A DNA stretch of 64,000 nucleotides from Allomuricauda sp. CP2A (GTDB lineage: Bacteria > Bacteroidota > Bacteroidia > Flavobacteriales > Flavobacteriaceae), in contig NZ_LXTT01000088.1 of assembly GCF_001683915.1 (NCBI RefSeq), positions 17,827-81,826 of the forward strand, given 5' to 3'. Position 1 is the stretch's first letter; the number at the start of each line of letters is the position of its first letter. The translations under genes were made by a program, and so were the position numbers. Shown piece by piece: positions 1 to 8,130 of this stretch. Under the pieces are notes generated by a model. That model was not told the DNA's origin and made no database searches. It saw only the letters and a program-made list of their open reading frames with translations.

Positions 1-101
1 TTAAGTTCTTGGTACAAGCTCTCAAAATCAGAAAAAATTTCGGTCTCCTTGTCAACAAGGTGGCCAAACTTACTAATCCATCCAGAAGCTGAAGGGTTCA
101 T
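1..101 (-). CDS. N-terminal fragment of unidentified protein
   Basis: An open frame starts at ATG 101 on the minus strand and runs off the window edge, giving 33 codons beginning MNPSASGWISKFGHLVDK. There is no signal peptide, and I do not recognise the family from this fragment. It diverges from the DUF4331 gene at 268. Being a true gene rests on the uninterrupted frame at the edge and the long divergent gap, so the call is tentative. Confidence 0.45.
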   Translation of the reverse strand, partial: MNPSASGWISKFGHLVDKETEIFSDFESLYQEL

Positions 102-267
102 TGTGTCATGTTTGCGGGTCAAAGTAACGCAAATTATAGGACATTTTAAGAGGGGAACCCCTTTCCACCGTTAAAAACCCGTTAAGAATTTTTTAACAAA
201 TAAAAACCAAACCGCCCTTCACAAGGTTCCGTAGGTAGAGGTGTAAGAATCTTAAAAAACAGATGAC
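102..267. promoter_or_regulatory. Divergent intergenic region
   Basis: This 166-bp gap separates two divergent starts. It contains a GGGGAACCCC palindrome near 153 and an AT-rich inverted repeat GTTAA-N7-TTAAC near 181-197. I see no clean TTG-N19-TAnnTTTG promoter for the plus-strand gene. It presumably carries both promoters, by position only. Confidence 0.3.
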
Positions 268-960
268 ATGAAAAAAACAACAAAAATTGTAATGGGCTTT
301 GGAGCCTTGGCTTTTTTGGCCATTGCATTGGTATCAGCAGATCACATTGACGCACCGTCAGCGGCAGGTTCCACAGCGGACATTGCCGACTTTTATGCCT
401 TTGAGCCCAGTGAGGGTTCGGACAATACGGTATTTGTAGTGGATGTACAATCCGATGTCCTTCCCGAATTGGCCTATGGTACTTTTGATGAAGATGTGCT
501 CACGGAGATCAACATAGATTTGGATGGCGATTTGGTCGAAGATCAGGTCATTCAAGCTATTGCAAGGGATGGCAGAATGTACTTTTTTGGACCAACTGCT
601 CCTGGTCAAACAGGATTGAACAGTCAGGTACTTACCGATTATCCATTGGGTGATGTGGAGATTTCTGGTACAACCCCAACCGTGGAGACCACATCAGATG
701 GTGTTTCGCTGTTCGCAGGTCCCAGACAAGACCCTTTCTTTTTTGATTTCTTCCAATTCAATGCAGTGATTTCTCCTGAAACAGATTCAGCGCCGGGTGG
801 ATTCCTTCCACTGGAAGAGGCAGCGGACACATTTGATGGTGCAAATACCTTGTCCATCATCGTGGAAATCCCCAATGATATGTTGGGAGCACCCACGGCC
901 ACCAATGCCTTGGGACTCACCGTGTACAAAACTTGGGTGACCACAAATAGAAAACAATAA
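268..960 (+). CDS. DUF4331 family exported protein, N-terminal half
   Basis: A 230-aa exported protein with a signal peptide (about residues 1-24) followed by the start of a DUF4331 domain. The visible family features are ADIADFYAF near the mature N terminus, an FAGPRQDPFFFD segment in the middle, and LSIIVEIPNDML near the end. Full-length DUF4331 proteins are roughly twice this size. The missing C-terminal half is encoded by the next gene, 20 bp downstream, with its own lipoprotein signal. The function of DUF4331 is unknown to me. The start at 268 is the only ATG giving a signal peptide. The three genes from 268 to 3076 look like one locus, although a terminator-like hairpin lies before the third. 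Confidence 0.85.
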   Translation: MKKTTKIVMGFGALAFLAIALVSADHIDAPSAAGSTADIADFYAFEPSEGSDNTVFVVDVQSDVLPELAYGTFDEDVLTEINIDLDGDLVEDQVIQAIARDGRMYFFGPTAPGQTGLNSQVLTDYPLGDVEISGTTPTVETTSDGVSLFAGPRQDPFFFDFFQFNAVISPETDSAPGGFLPLEEAADTFDGANTLSIIVEIPNDMLGAPTATNALGLTVYKTWVTTNRKQ

Positions 961-980
961 AAACTTCAAAAAGAAAAAAC

Positions 981-1724
981 ATGAGACTAAAACAGATAAC
1001 ATATGTAATGGCCTTGACGCTAAGTTTAGGTTTGGCAACAGGATGTAGTAATGATGACGAATCTCCAGACTTCACAGGTATGGATGATGATATGATGATG
1101 GATGATGACATGATGATGGATGATGATGACATGATGGGGGTTGATTTCAGCGGAACCTATGCACAAGTAGACCACTTGGGAAGACCCGGAATCAATACAA
1201 CCCTGAGCTTTGACATGGAGGGAGAACCCAGCGTAAAGGATGCGCACAACACTACTATTCCATCAGAGATGGGAGCTACCTTTCAAGCAGGTTTTCAGGC
1301 CAGATTGGAGCAGTATCATGATGTGTATGCCCTAAAACTGGGTCTAGATCCAGCAGATGTAAACTATGAAAACAACATTTTAGGGTTGGATGCAGCCACA
1401 CTCACTACCGTGTTGGCAGCAGATGTCTTGGAAGTGGCCCCGGATTTACCCACTACCTATTTCAATCCGGGAACGGATTTTGATAATGACGGCAGAATCT
1501 TGGTGCCGGATGGTGATGAGGTAGCCTTGACGGGAAGACATCCCAATGATGACATCATTGACGTTTCCCTGATTTTGTTCTTCGGTGGAGCTGAAGGAGA
1601 TCGTTTCAGTGGTCAGGATTTGGATGACGACGGAATGGCAGATTTGCCAAGACTGACATCAGATGGTGTTGGACTTACAGCAAACATTTCAACAACTTTC
1701 CCTTATTTGGGAGATCCTGAGTAA
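981..1724 (+). CDS. DUF4331 lipoprotein, C-terminal half, Asp/Met-rich linker
   Basis: A 247-aa lipoprotein: signal peptide with lipobox ending LATGC (Cys near residue 22), then an Asp/Met-rich linker (about residues 34-53, MDDDMM-type repeats), then the C-terminal half of a DUF4331 domain. Family features are VDHLGRPGINT, LTGRHPNDDIIDVSL, and the closing TFPYLGDPE, which resembles the FPYL ending of full-length members. The upstream gene supplies the N-terminal half, so the two exported products may assemble into one domain; that is inference. The Asp/Met linker could bind metal or simply act as a surface spacer. Confidence 0.85.
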   Translation: MRLKQITYVMALTLSLGLATGCSNDDESPDFTGMDDDMMMDDDMMMDDDDMMGVDFSGTYAQVDHLGRPGINTTLSFDMEGEPSVKDAHNTTIPSEMGATFQAGFQARLEQYHDVYALKLGLDPADVNYENNILGLDAATLTTVLAADVLEVAPDLPTTYFNPGTDFDNDGRILVPDGDEVALTGRHPNDDIIDVSLILFFGGAEGDRFSGQDLDDDGMADLPRLTSDGVGLTANISTTFPYLGDPE

Positions 1725-1741
1725 TTGCTATGAAAAGGAGC

Positions 1742-1769
1742 GGGGAGAGGCTCGTCCTCTCCCTTTTTT
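1742..1769 (+). terminator. Rho-independent terminator after DUF4331 pair
   Basis: GGGAGAGG pairs with CCTCTCCC around a 5-nt loop (CTCGT) and is followed by six T residues. It lies 17 bp after the stop of the second DUF4331 gene and before the TPR lipoprotein, so part of the transcription probably stops here. Confidence 0.85.
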
Positions 1770-1789
1770 AACAACAACACAATTCAATT

Positions 1790-3076
1790 ATGGACACTTT
1801 TAAATTAAAATACACACTACTTTTTTTGATGACAATGGTTTTATTGTCATGCAAACAAGAAATGGGTTTCAGTACCAATCAAGAAGATTATAATCACTAT
1901 TTGGCAGCGGAACCGGTAAAGACCACTTCAAAGTACTTTAAGCTTTGGGATTCCAAGATAAGACCAGACAGCTTGCAATTGTTGAGCCTGGGAAATGTGG
2001 CAGGGGAGTACAATCGATTTTTCCAGGGAACTGGTGACATCAAATATTTAAAAATGGCAGAGCAATCGCTGCAAAAGGCAGTTGATATTGCTGCCGTTGG
2101 AAAAGCAGGTTACTACAGGGCCTTGGCACGTAATTATATTTCCCAACACCGATTTAGGGAAGCCTTGGAATTGGCCCAAAAAGCCCAAAAAATGGGAAGT
2201 GGCGCTAAAGCTACCCAAGGACTGTTCTTTGATGTTCACATGGAATTGGGCAATTATGACGAAGCCCATGCGTATCTGGATAGTATCAGTAACATGTCAG
2301 ATTTTGGGTATTTGATTCGATTGGCCAAATGGAACGATCATAAAGGTGATTTGGATACCGCTATCCGTTTTATGGAAAAGGCGGCCCAAAAGGCAGAATC
2401 GTCCAAAAATAAAAACATGCTCTTATGGTCCTATACCAACTTGGCTGATTTTTATGGCCATGCCGGACGCATTGAAGATTCATACCAATTGTACTTAAAG
2501 GCATTGCAACTTGACCCACAAAATGCCTATGCCAAAAAAGGAATTGCATGGATTGTGTACTCCCATGAGCGCAATGGGGAGGAGGCTTTGCGAATCTTGG
2601 ATTCCATCCTTGTGAAATACCAGTCCCCCGACTACTATCTGTTGAAGGCGGAAATTGCAGAATTCATAGGTGACGAAGTGCTTAAGCTTGAGGCCTTGGA
2701 CAACTACTATAAAAAAGTGCAACGAACAGATTATGGCGCTATGTACAATGCCCATAATGTGGATTTTTACATTGACATGGAAGTTCAGGAAAAGGCAATG
2801 AAACTGGCCAAAAAGGAAGTTGAAAACAGGCCTACCCCAGAATCGTATGGACTTTTGGCCTATAGTTACTACAAAAAAGGAGACAAAGAAAAGGCATTGG
2901 AGCTGGTGGAAAAACATATCGCAGGCAAAACCTTTGAGCCCGAAGTGCTTTCCCAAGCTGCAGAAATCTATAAAGCCAATGGCAACTATAAAAAGGTAAA
3001 GGAACTAAAGCAGGAATTGGTAGGTGCCATTTATGAACTGGGGCCCGTAAAAGAATCCCAAATCTTGAGTTTATAA
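1790..3076 (+). CDS. Tetratricopeptide-repeat lipoprotein
   Basis: A 428-aa lipoprotein with a signal sequence and lipobox (VLLSC, Cys near residue 21), then a solenoid of TPR helices covering most of the chain. Typical TPR spacing is visible in segments such as ALARNYISQHRFREALELAQ, ANLADFYGHAGRIEDSYQLY and LAYSYYKKGDKEKALELVEK (residues approximate). TPRs generally mediate protein contacts, so a scaffold or adaptor role in the envelope is plausible. Its position directly behind the split DUF4331 genes suggests it may act with them; this is inferred from synteny only. Confidence 0.8.
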   Translation: MDTFKLKYTLLFLMTMVLLSCKQEMGFSTNQEDYNHYLAAEPVKTTSKYFKLWDSKIRPDSLQLLSLGNVAGEYNRFFQGTGDIKYLKMAEQSLQKAVDIAAVGKAGYYRALARNYISQHRFREALELAQKAQKMGSGAKATQGLFFDVHMELGNYDEAHAYLDSISNMSDFGYLIRLAKWNDHKGDLDTAIRFMEKAAQKAESSKNKNMLLWSYTNLADFYGHAGRIEDSYQLYLKALQLDPQNAYAKKGIAWIVYSHERNGEEALRILDSILVKYQSPDYYLLKAEIAEFIGDEVLKLEALDNYYKKVQRTDYGAMYNAHNVDFYIDMEVQEKAMKLAKKEVENRPTPESYGLLAYSYYKKGDKEKALELVEKHIAGKTFEPEVLSQAAEIYKANGNYKKVKELKQELVGAIYELGPVKESQILSL

Positions 3077-3142
3077 CTGGCTCTGGGCATTACTAGTTAA
3101 AATTTAGCGGTGGTTCATGCTATTGCTTGGTTGTTGTTTTGG

Positions 3143-3169
3143 ATACGCCATGGTTTTTCCGTGGCGTAT
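3143..3169. other. Hairpin between convergent genes
   Basis: ATACGCCATGG and CCGTGGCGTAT form an 11-bp stem (one T-G wobble) around a TTTTT loop. It lies between the convergent TPR and MscS genes. Neither strand has a T-run behind the stem, so it is a weak terminator candidate. Confidence 0.4.
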
Positions 3170-3174
3170 TGCAT

Positions 3175-3714
3175 TTAATCCTTTGCTGTTTGTTCTTGGG
3201 CCTCCTCTTCTTCGTTTTTAAGAATCTCAATTCCCTTTTGGATGACCAAATTGGTGGGAATGGTGATCCTTCGTCCATCATCTGTTCGCATAAAAAGATA
3301 AAAGCCACTGATGTCCTCAACCTTGCCCGTCCAATCAAAATCCTTGTCCTGGACCCTGATACGGTCCCCCAATCGCAATGGATGGCTAAAAAACAAGATG
3401 ACACTGGCCGTTAAATTGGAAAGAATGGACCATTGGGCCACAAAACCAATGCCCACAATAGCAAGTACGGATGAGAGAAAAAGGGAAAAATCCTTTAAAT
3501 TGACACCCCAAATCAAGGAAATCCCCACGAACGCCAAGACATAGAAAAAAAGATTGCTCAGATAAAAAATAATCTTCCTGCTGTTCATATCAATGGAACT
3601 GGTCTTTCCATACCTTCGGATGGCCCGTTTGCTTAACGAATTAACGGCAATGATCACCACCAGTAGAATTACGGTGAACAGGATCTCGTTTTTAAAGGAC
3701 ATTGGATCTAACAT
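3175..3714 (-). CDS. Small MscS-family mechanosensitive channel
   Basis: A 179-aa membrane protein with about three TM segments (residues 8-26, 48-70, 78-100) followed by the MscS beta domain. The pore-helix/beta junction QWSILSNLTASVILFF and HPLRLGDRIRV are characteristic. The chain is much shorter than E. coli MscS (286 aa) and ends soon after the beta domain in an acidic tail, so the cytoplasmic alpha/beta vestibule is missing. Predicted role is tension-gated osmolyte release in the inner membrane. It sits back to back with the corA-like gene, 70 bp apart. Confidence 0.88.
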   Translation of the reverse strand: MLDPMSFKNEILFTVILLVVIIAVNSLSKRAIRRYGKTSSIDMNSRKIIFYLSNLFFYVLAFVGISLIWGVNLKDFSLFLSSVLAIVGIGFVAQWSILSNLTASVILFFSHPLRLGDRIRVQDKDFDWTGKVEDISGFYLFMRTDDGRRITIPTNLVIQKGIEILKNEEEEAQEQTAKD

Positions 3715-3784
3715 GCGCTATACTTAATTAATTTGGGTTAACTTATTACTCTAAACTACAAATAACGTATTTACTTTTACTACA

Positions 3785-4765
3785 ATGACAACAGATTTTG
3801 AAAATAATACATGGGTCATCAACTACTCCACCGATGAATACTACAACCGTAAGTTTTCCTTGGCGGAGGATATGCAACTTTCCAAAAAGGACAAGACCAT
3901 CACATGGATCAATACCTATGGATTAAATTATATGGATGAGTTTAGGATCGTGGTGCTGAACAATGAACTGGATGATTTTCTTTTAAGACTATTGGCTAAT
4001 CAAAATCTGGGGAATAAGGTCATTGAGTTGGAAGAACAGCTTTTCATTGCTGTTCGGATTTTAAAAACAGAAAACCAAAATTTGGAATCTGAACAACTAT
4101 TTTTTGTGGCAGGTAAGGACTTTATTTGGTGCATCCAAGAAAAGCGTGGAGATCATTTTGATTGGATTCGCGCCCGGATTTTTGACAACAAAGGCATCAT
4201 CAGGAAGAAGCGGGCAGACTATTTGCTATACTTTATACTGGAGACCATAATTTCCAATTATAGGGAGAAGTACGAAGAAATCGTGTTAATGGAGAATATG
4301 CTGGACCGCGCCACCAATTTGGAACCCACCCCGGAGTTTATGTTTGAAGTGGAACAAAAAAAGGCCATGATCCATCAATTTAAAAAGGCATCACATGGAC
4401 TCCGTGATATTGTGGTACGACTGGAGCGAGTGGAGGTAAAAGGATTTCAGACCAAATATTTCAGTGAACTTCGGGAGCAAATCAACGGGCTCACCAACGA
4501 CATTGATTCGGATATCCACGAGTTGGAAAGTCAGATCAACCTCTTTTTCAGTATCCAGGGACACCGATTGAACGAGGTGATGAAAACGCTCACCATTTTC
4601 TCCGTAATTTTTATCCCACTCACTTTCATGGTTGGTATCTATGGAATGAATTTTGAAAATATTCCAGAGTTAAAATGGCATTATGGCTATTTTATCCTTT
4701 TAGGATTGATGTTGGTCGTTACCTTGATTTCCATTATCATCTTTAAGCGTAAAAAATGGTTTTAG
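3785..4765 (+). CDS. CorA-family divalent cation transporter
   Basis: A 326-aa protein with a long soluble N-terminal region, a charged helical segment (about 150-265), then two C-terminal TM helices. The CorA signature YGMNF is at the end of TM1 and the protein ends in a basic tail (FKRKKWF). CorA proteins form pentameric Mg2+ (also Co2+/Ni2+) channels in the inner membrane. The loop after GMN reads ENIPELKWHYG rather than the classical MPEL form, so the transported ion cannot be fixed from sequence. It diverges from an MscS-like gene. Confidence 0.9.
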   Translation: MTTDFENNTWVINYSTDEYYNRKFSLAEDMQLSKKDKTITWINTYGLNYMDEFRIVVLNNELDDFLLRLLANQNLGNKVIELEEQLFIAVRILKTENQNLESEQLFFVAGKDFIWCIQEKRGDHFDWIRARIFDNKGIIRKKRADYLLYFILETIISNYREKYEEIVLMENMLDRATNLEPTPEFMFEVEQKKAMIHQFKKASHGLRDIVVRLERVEVKGFQTKYFSELREQINGLTNDIDSDIHELESQINLFFSIQGHRLNEVMKTLTIFSVIFIPLTFMVGIYGMNFENIPELKWHYGYFILLGLMLVVTLISIIIFKRKKWF

Positions 4766-4868
4766 TTGCCTTTTTTTTGATTTAAACATCATAATAGATT
4801 ACTGTGAATATAGTGCCAAAAACTATTTTCCAATGATAAACATCATATTCTTGGAAACCACTGCTAGG

Positions 4869-4876
4869 TAGTTTTG
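4869..4876 (+). promoter_or_regulatory. -7 box TAGTTTTG before the OmpW-like gene
   Basis: TAGTTTTG fits the Bacteroidota TAnnTTTG -7 consensus and lies 22 bp upstream of the ATG at 4899. A TTG at 4851-4853 is only 15 bp upstream of it, shorter than usual, so only the -7 box is convincing. Confidence 0.45.
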
Positions 4877-4898
4877 CTCAACCTTAAAATACAAAACA

Positions 4899-5549
4899 AT
4901 GAGAAAAACAGCACTTTTAGCAGTGGTAGCGTTAATGGGAATGATGAATGGCATAATGGCCCAAGATTCTTCTTCGAGCAATGATGGAGGTCCATGGCAG
5001 TTCCGCCTGCGGGGCATTGTGGTGACCCCGGATGAAAGCGCGGATATTGAAGCGATTGGGGGAGATGCATCCATTTCTACGGCATTTGTGCCTGAATTTG
5101 ATATCTCATATTTCTTTGATGAAAAATGGTCAATGGAATTGATTTTGGCCACCACAAAACATGATGTTGAAGCCGTTGGAACCGCAGCAGGTGATATAGA
5201 TTTGGGCCATGTTTGGTTGCTGCCCCCAACGTTGACAGGTCAATACCATTTTACCGGAGGAGATTTTGTGCCCTATTTGGGTGCCGGGCTAAACCTTACC
5301 TTGTTCTATGGGGTGGATGAAGGCCCTGTTGCAGATGATGTGGATTATGATACTGCCGTAGGTTATGCCTTGCAGGGAGGTTTTGACTTCATGCTCAATG
5401 ATAAATGGTTTCTAAACCTTGATGTCAAAAAATTATTCTTGAATACTGATGTGACGGTAAACGCTACTACGGCATTGGGAGCCACAGTGGTTGCAGATGT
5501 GGATATCAATCCATGGATTTTTGGATTTGGAGTGGGAGTGAAACTTTAA
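4899..5549 (+). CDS. OmpW-family outer membrane beta-barrel protein
   Basis: A 216-aa protein with a signal peptide cleaved after about residue 21 (GIMA-QD), followed by amphipathic beta strands. The OmpW features are LPPTLTGQYHF in the middle, the VPYLGAGLNLT segment, and the C-terminal PWIFGFGVGVKL. OmpW proteins are eight-stranded barrels with a hydrophobic channel for small apolar molecules. It is monocistronic, with a strong terminator behind it. Confidence 0.9.
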   Translation: MRKTALLAVVALMGMMNGIMAQDSSSSNDGGPWQFRLRGIVVTPDESADIEAIGGDASISTAFVPEFDISYFFDEKWSMELILATTKHDVEAVGTAAGDIDLGHVWLLPPTLTGQYHFTGGDFVPYLGAGLNLTLFYGVDEGPVADDVDYDTAVGYALQGGFDFMLNDKWFLNLDVKKLFLNTDVTVNATTALGATVVADVDINPWIFGFGVGVKL

Positions 5550-5583
5550 GTTGACGGTTTTTGGTACGTTAATTGATTCGGGG

Positions 5584-5612
5584 AAAACAGCTTGGCAATA
5601 CCAAGCTGTTTT
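5584..5612. terminator. Bidirectional terminator
   Basis: A perfect 12-bp stem, AAAACAGCTTGG / CCAAGCTGTTTT, with a CAATA loop lies between the convergent OmpW and MarR-GNAT genes. The A-rich and T-rich ends let it work on both strands. Confidence 0.88.
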
Positions 5613-5637
5613 CATTTACATCATTGCGAAGACTATA

Positions 5638-6630
5638 TCATTCCAGTTGTAACCGAAACCCATATACTTGGAGGTCCTCTTGTTTAAAATCCAAATCCTC
5701 TGAGCGGACGAATCCCAGTTTTTCATACATTTTCCAAGCAACCTTCATATATGCGGTACTGTGGATAACAACCTGTGAATGTCCTTTTTTTCTTGCCTTT
5801 TCAATACAAGCAACACTTAAGGCCTTTCCTATGCCCAACCCTCGGGTTGAAGGGTCAACAGCCAACAATCGAAATCCTGAGGCATTTTTTTCTTGGGTAG
5901 CCGTTCCCCCGGCACCATAATGCTGCATATCCCCAAAGTAAAGAACGGCACCAAGGATTTTTGCATCATGAGATAGGGCCATCAAAAGTTCCACCTCAGG
6001 TTTTTGGGTAAAATCCCCTATGTTGGCCAAGGTTTTATAGTATTGCGGCTGTTCATTCGCTTTGGGGAACCCTTCCAGGCCAGAGTACACATCTACCATA
6101 AGTTTGCCGATAGCCTTAAAATCTTGTGGTCTAGCATTTCGAATGGTGTACGCTTTTGGTCCAAAACGTTTCTGGTAACGCTCTTTAAAGCTTGCAGTAT
6201 TAAGATTTTGCTCCAACTGATTCAGGTTTTCAAGAAATACATCACTGACGAACTCTTTTAGTATCTCCCTAATCCGATCCCATTCTTTCTCAAAAGAAGG
6301 CAACGCATCTTCTCCTTTTTTGGAGAGTTGAATAAAAGTCTTCCGGGCATCATTCGGGTCTTTATGGCTTTCAAGATATCCCTGAGCCTTCATTTTTCGA
6401 GTAATTTTGATTATGGCTGGATGTGAAAACCCCAAAGTACTGGCAATTTCTGTCACGGTAAGTTTTTCCCTTTCCTTCAACAGCAAAAATATGACATGCC
6501 AATTGGGCTCAACACCAAAGCCTAAATCCGAATAGTGCTCTAACGTACTTGCGACAAGTTTTTCATTGAGTCTTTTTATACGTGCGGTAAATCCTAAATG
6601 TTGTATTTCCTGTAAAAAATCGGCCTCCAT
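5638..6630 (-). CDS. MarR-GNAT fusion regulator/acetyltransferase
   Basis: A 330-aa fusion. Residues 1 to about 150 form a MarR-type winged helix (TVTEIASTLGFSHPAIIKITRKM is the helix-turn-helix; DPNDARKTFIQLSKKG is the wing). Residues about 160-330 form a GNAT domain with acetyl-CoA loop RGLGIGKAL and a C-terminal EKLGF motif. Such fusions probably couple DNA binding to small-molecule or protein acetylation. The upstream region carries two GTAAC-NN-GTTAC sites around its -7 box, so it is very likely autoregulated. No partner gene is transcribed with it, and its substrate is unknown. Confidence 0.9.
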   Translation of the reverse strand: MEADFLQEIQHLGFTARIKRLNEKLVASTLEHYSDLGFGVEPNWHVIFLLLKEREKLTVTEIASTLGFSHPAIIKITRKMKAQGYLESHKDPNDARKTFIQLSKKGEDALPSFEKEWDRIREILKEFVSDVFLENLNQLEQNLNTASFKERYQKRFGPKAYTIRNARPQDFKAIGKLMVDVYSGLEGFPKANEQPQYYKTLANIGDFTQKPEVELLMALSHDAKILGAVLYFGDMQHYGAGGTATQEKNASGFRLLAVDPSTRGLGIGKALSVACIEKARKKGHSQVVIHSTAYMKVAWKMYEKLGFVRSEDLDFKQEDLQVYGFRLQLE

Positions 6631-6638
6631 ATAAATAC

Positions 6639-6650
6639 GTAACTAGTTAC
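6639..6650. promoter_or_regulatory. Operator 1: GTAACTAGTTAC palindrome
   Basis: A perfect palindrome, extendable to CGTAACTAGTTACG (6638-6651). It lies between the -7 box and the ATG of the MarR-GNAT gene, where a bound repressor would cover the transcription start. Confidence 0.8.
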
Positions 6651-6651
6651 G

Positions 6652-6659
6652 CAAATATA
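6652..6659 (-). promoter_or_regulatory. -7 box TATATTTG of the MarR-GNAT gene
   Basis: On the minus strand TATATTTG matches TAnnTTTG exactly, about 21 bp before the ATG at 6630. It is sandwiched between the two operator palindromes. No TTG -33 element is evident. Confidence 0.65.
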
Positions 6660-6669
6660 TTAAAAATAA

Positions 6670-6681
6670 GTAACCAGTTAC
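6670..6681. promoter_or_regulatory. Operator 2: GTAACCAGTTAC
   Basis: Same half-sites as operator 1 (GTAAC-NN-GTTAC) with a different central dinucleotide. The centres of the two sites are 31 bp apart, about three helical turns, so two dimers would bind on the same face. This copy lies upstream of the -7 box. Confidence 0.78.
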
Positions 6682-6708
6682 ATAAAACTATATTTAAAAA
6701 AGAATGGA

Positions 6709-7503
6709 TTAGGCTCCAACCGCGCCCAGTGTGTACAATTGCTCCAGAGTAGGAGTCTCGCTTCCGCCTTCTGGTTCTAAAGTAATACCAAAAGCTTCTG
6801 ATGCATTTGGGTTTTCAAGGGTGAACAATTTTGTGTCGTCTGATGCCAAATCATCCAACAAACCAAGGCTGGTGGGGGTCAAGGGATCCAATTTCAAGGA
6901 CCAGACCTGATAGGTGAATCCTGGCGGTGGATCGGGAAGTCCCTGGGCATCTATAATCACTTTTTGCTCTTCTTTGTTCCAGTATGCCTTTGCATAGGAG
7001 TTTGGGGAAACGGTTTGGCCACCAAGAGCCACAACGGTCACATTTCTATCCCGAAGCTCTTGCAATAAGCTCTCTTTGTCAGCAACTTCTTCACGGGTGG
7101 TTGAAATGATTTCTTCCAGACTCTCTTTTTCTTGATGGGTGACCTCAATTTCCGATTTTAAGTCACTGTTCTGCATATACATCCATAACATACCTACTGC
7201 AAATAGTATTGATGCAGCCCAACCTAGGTAATTGCTCCACGGTGTCTTCTTTTCGGATGCCGTAGGCATAAATGGAATCACCTCATCCAATTCGGCCCGT
7301 ATTTTGGAAAAGGCATCTGCGGGCATTTTTGGGGAGGTTGTGCGTGTAAGCTCTAACATGGCCGCCTCAATGGCCTCGATTTCCTTCTTTACTTCGGGAT
7401 ATTGTATGGCATAGTGCTGCACCTCCAAGTTTTCCTCGGGCGACAATGCCCCAGCAACGTAGAGTTCCAAAATTCCGGATGCTATGTACTTTTCAACGTC
7501 CAT
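6709..7503 (-). CDS. RskA-type anti-sigma factor
   Basis: A 264-aa membrane protein. Residues 1-90 form a cytoplasmic sigma-binding region starting with GILELYVAGALSPEE, which is typical of RskA-like proteins without zinc ligands. One TM helix follows (about 95-113), then a coiled coil (about 114-155), then a periplasmic anti-sigma-K domain (GQTVSPNSYAKAYWN, GLPDPPPGFTYQVWSL, FGITLEPEGGSETPT). It should sequester the ECF sigma factor encoded immediately upstream until a periplasmic signal triggers release. It is translated 3 bp after the sigma stop. Confidence 0.9.
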   Translation of the reverse strand: MDVEKYIASGILELYVAGALSPEENLEVQHYAIQYPEVKKEIEAIEAAMLELTRTTSPKMPADAFSKIRAELDEVIPFMPTASEKKTPWSNYLGWAASILFAVGMLWMYMQNSDLKSEIEVTHQEKESLEEIISTTREEVADKESLLQELRDRNVTVVALGGQTVSPNSYAKAYWNKEEQKVIIDAQGLPDPPPGFTYQVWSLKLDPLTPTSLGLLDDLASDDTKLFTLENPNASEAFGITLEPEGGSETPTLEQLYTLGAVGA

Positions 7504-7506
7504 GTG

Positions 7507-8034
7507 TTATGCCATTTTTTTCCGAATCTCGGAAATACAGCTTCGTATTCTTGTTTTTATGGTGCCAATGGGTGTTTTAAGCTCCTTGGCAGCTTCTTTT
7601 TGGGTAAATCCCTTAAAATAGAGCATGTCTATCAGAATGATACACTTGTCTTTTAGCCCTTTTAACAGGGATTGTAGCCCAATCGTATCAATTTTACCAT
7701 TGAGGTCCTCACTATTTTCATAAATACCTACGAGAGAATCAACAGCTAGGTTTTTCTTTTGGTTTTTATGGGATTTTGAGCGCAGTTCATCGATTGCGGT
7801 GTTCCGTGCAATATTCAATATCCAAGTAAAAAAACGGCCTTTGGAGGTGTCGTACTGATCGGATTTGTTCCAAATCTTCACAAACACATCCTGACAAAGT
7901 TCTTGGGAACGCTCTGGGTCCTTGAGGATTACATTGATGACCCCACAAATGTTTTCAGCATACATATCGTACAACGTCTCAAACGCGACCTTATCTTTCT
8001 TTTGGAATTGTTGTATGAGGTTATCTAGATCCAT
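7507..8034 (-). CDS. ECF RNA polymerase sigma factor (SigK-like)
   Basis: A 175-aa ECF sigma factor. Region 2 includes SQELCQDVFVKIWNKSDQYD and GRFFTWILNIARNTAIDELR; region 4 is the helix-turn-helix FTQKEAAKELKTPIGTIKTR. The downstream partner is an RskA-type anti-sigma, so the pair makes an envelope-signal switch. The targets are not visible. The minus-strand leader contains TATCTTTA, a weak -7 candidate without an obvious -33 element. Confidence 0.93.
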   Translation of the reverse strand: MDLDNLIQQFQKKDKVAFETLYDMYAENICGVINVILKDPERSQELCQDVFVKIWNKSDQYDTSKGRFFTWILNIARNTAIDELRSKSHKNQKKNLAVDSLVGIYENSEDLNGKIDTIGLQSLLKGLKDKCIILIDMLYFKGFTQKEAAKELKTPIGTIKTRIRSCISEIRKKMA

Positions 8035-8130
8035 AGCAAGGCAGCTAAAGATATAAAAAATAGTGTTGGTTCTTTATTTTTATAGAGCTCTTTAAAAAGA
8101 GTGGAAATGGGCTCTCCACTAGGATATTGG

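Noticed and set aside
1080..1135. CRISPR-like or tandem-array signal in the GATGAT repeats
   Set aside because: It is a coding microsatellite for Asp/Met residues with no spacers; no CRISPR array or cas gene is present anywhere in the window.
3143..3169. Strong intrinsic terminator between TPR and MscS genes
   Set aside because: The stem is good but neither strand has a T-run after it, so it is listed as a hairpin only.
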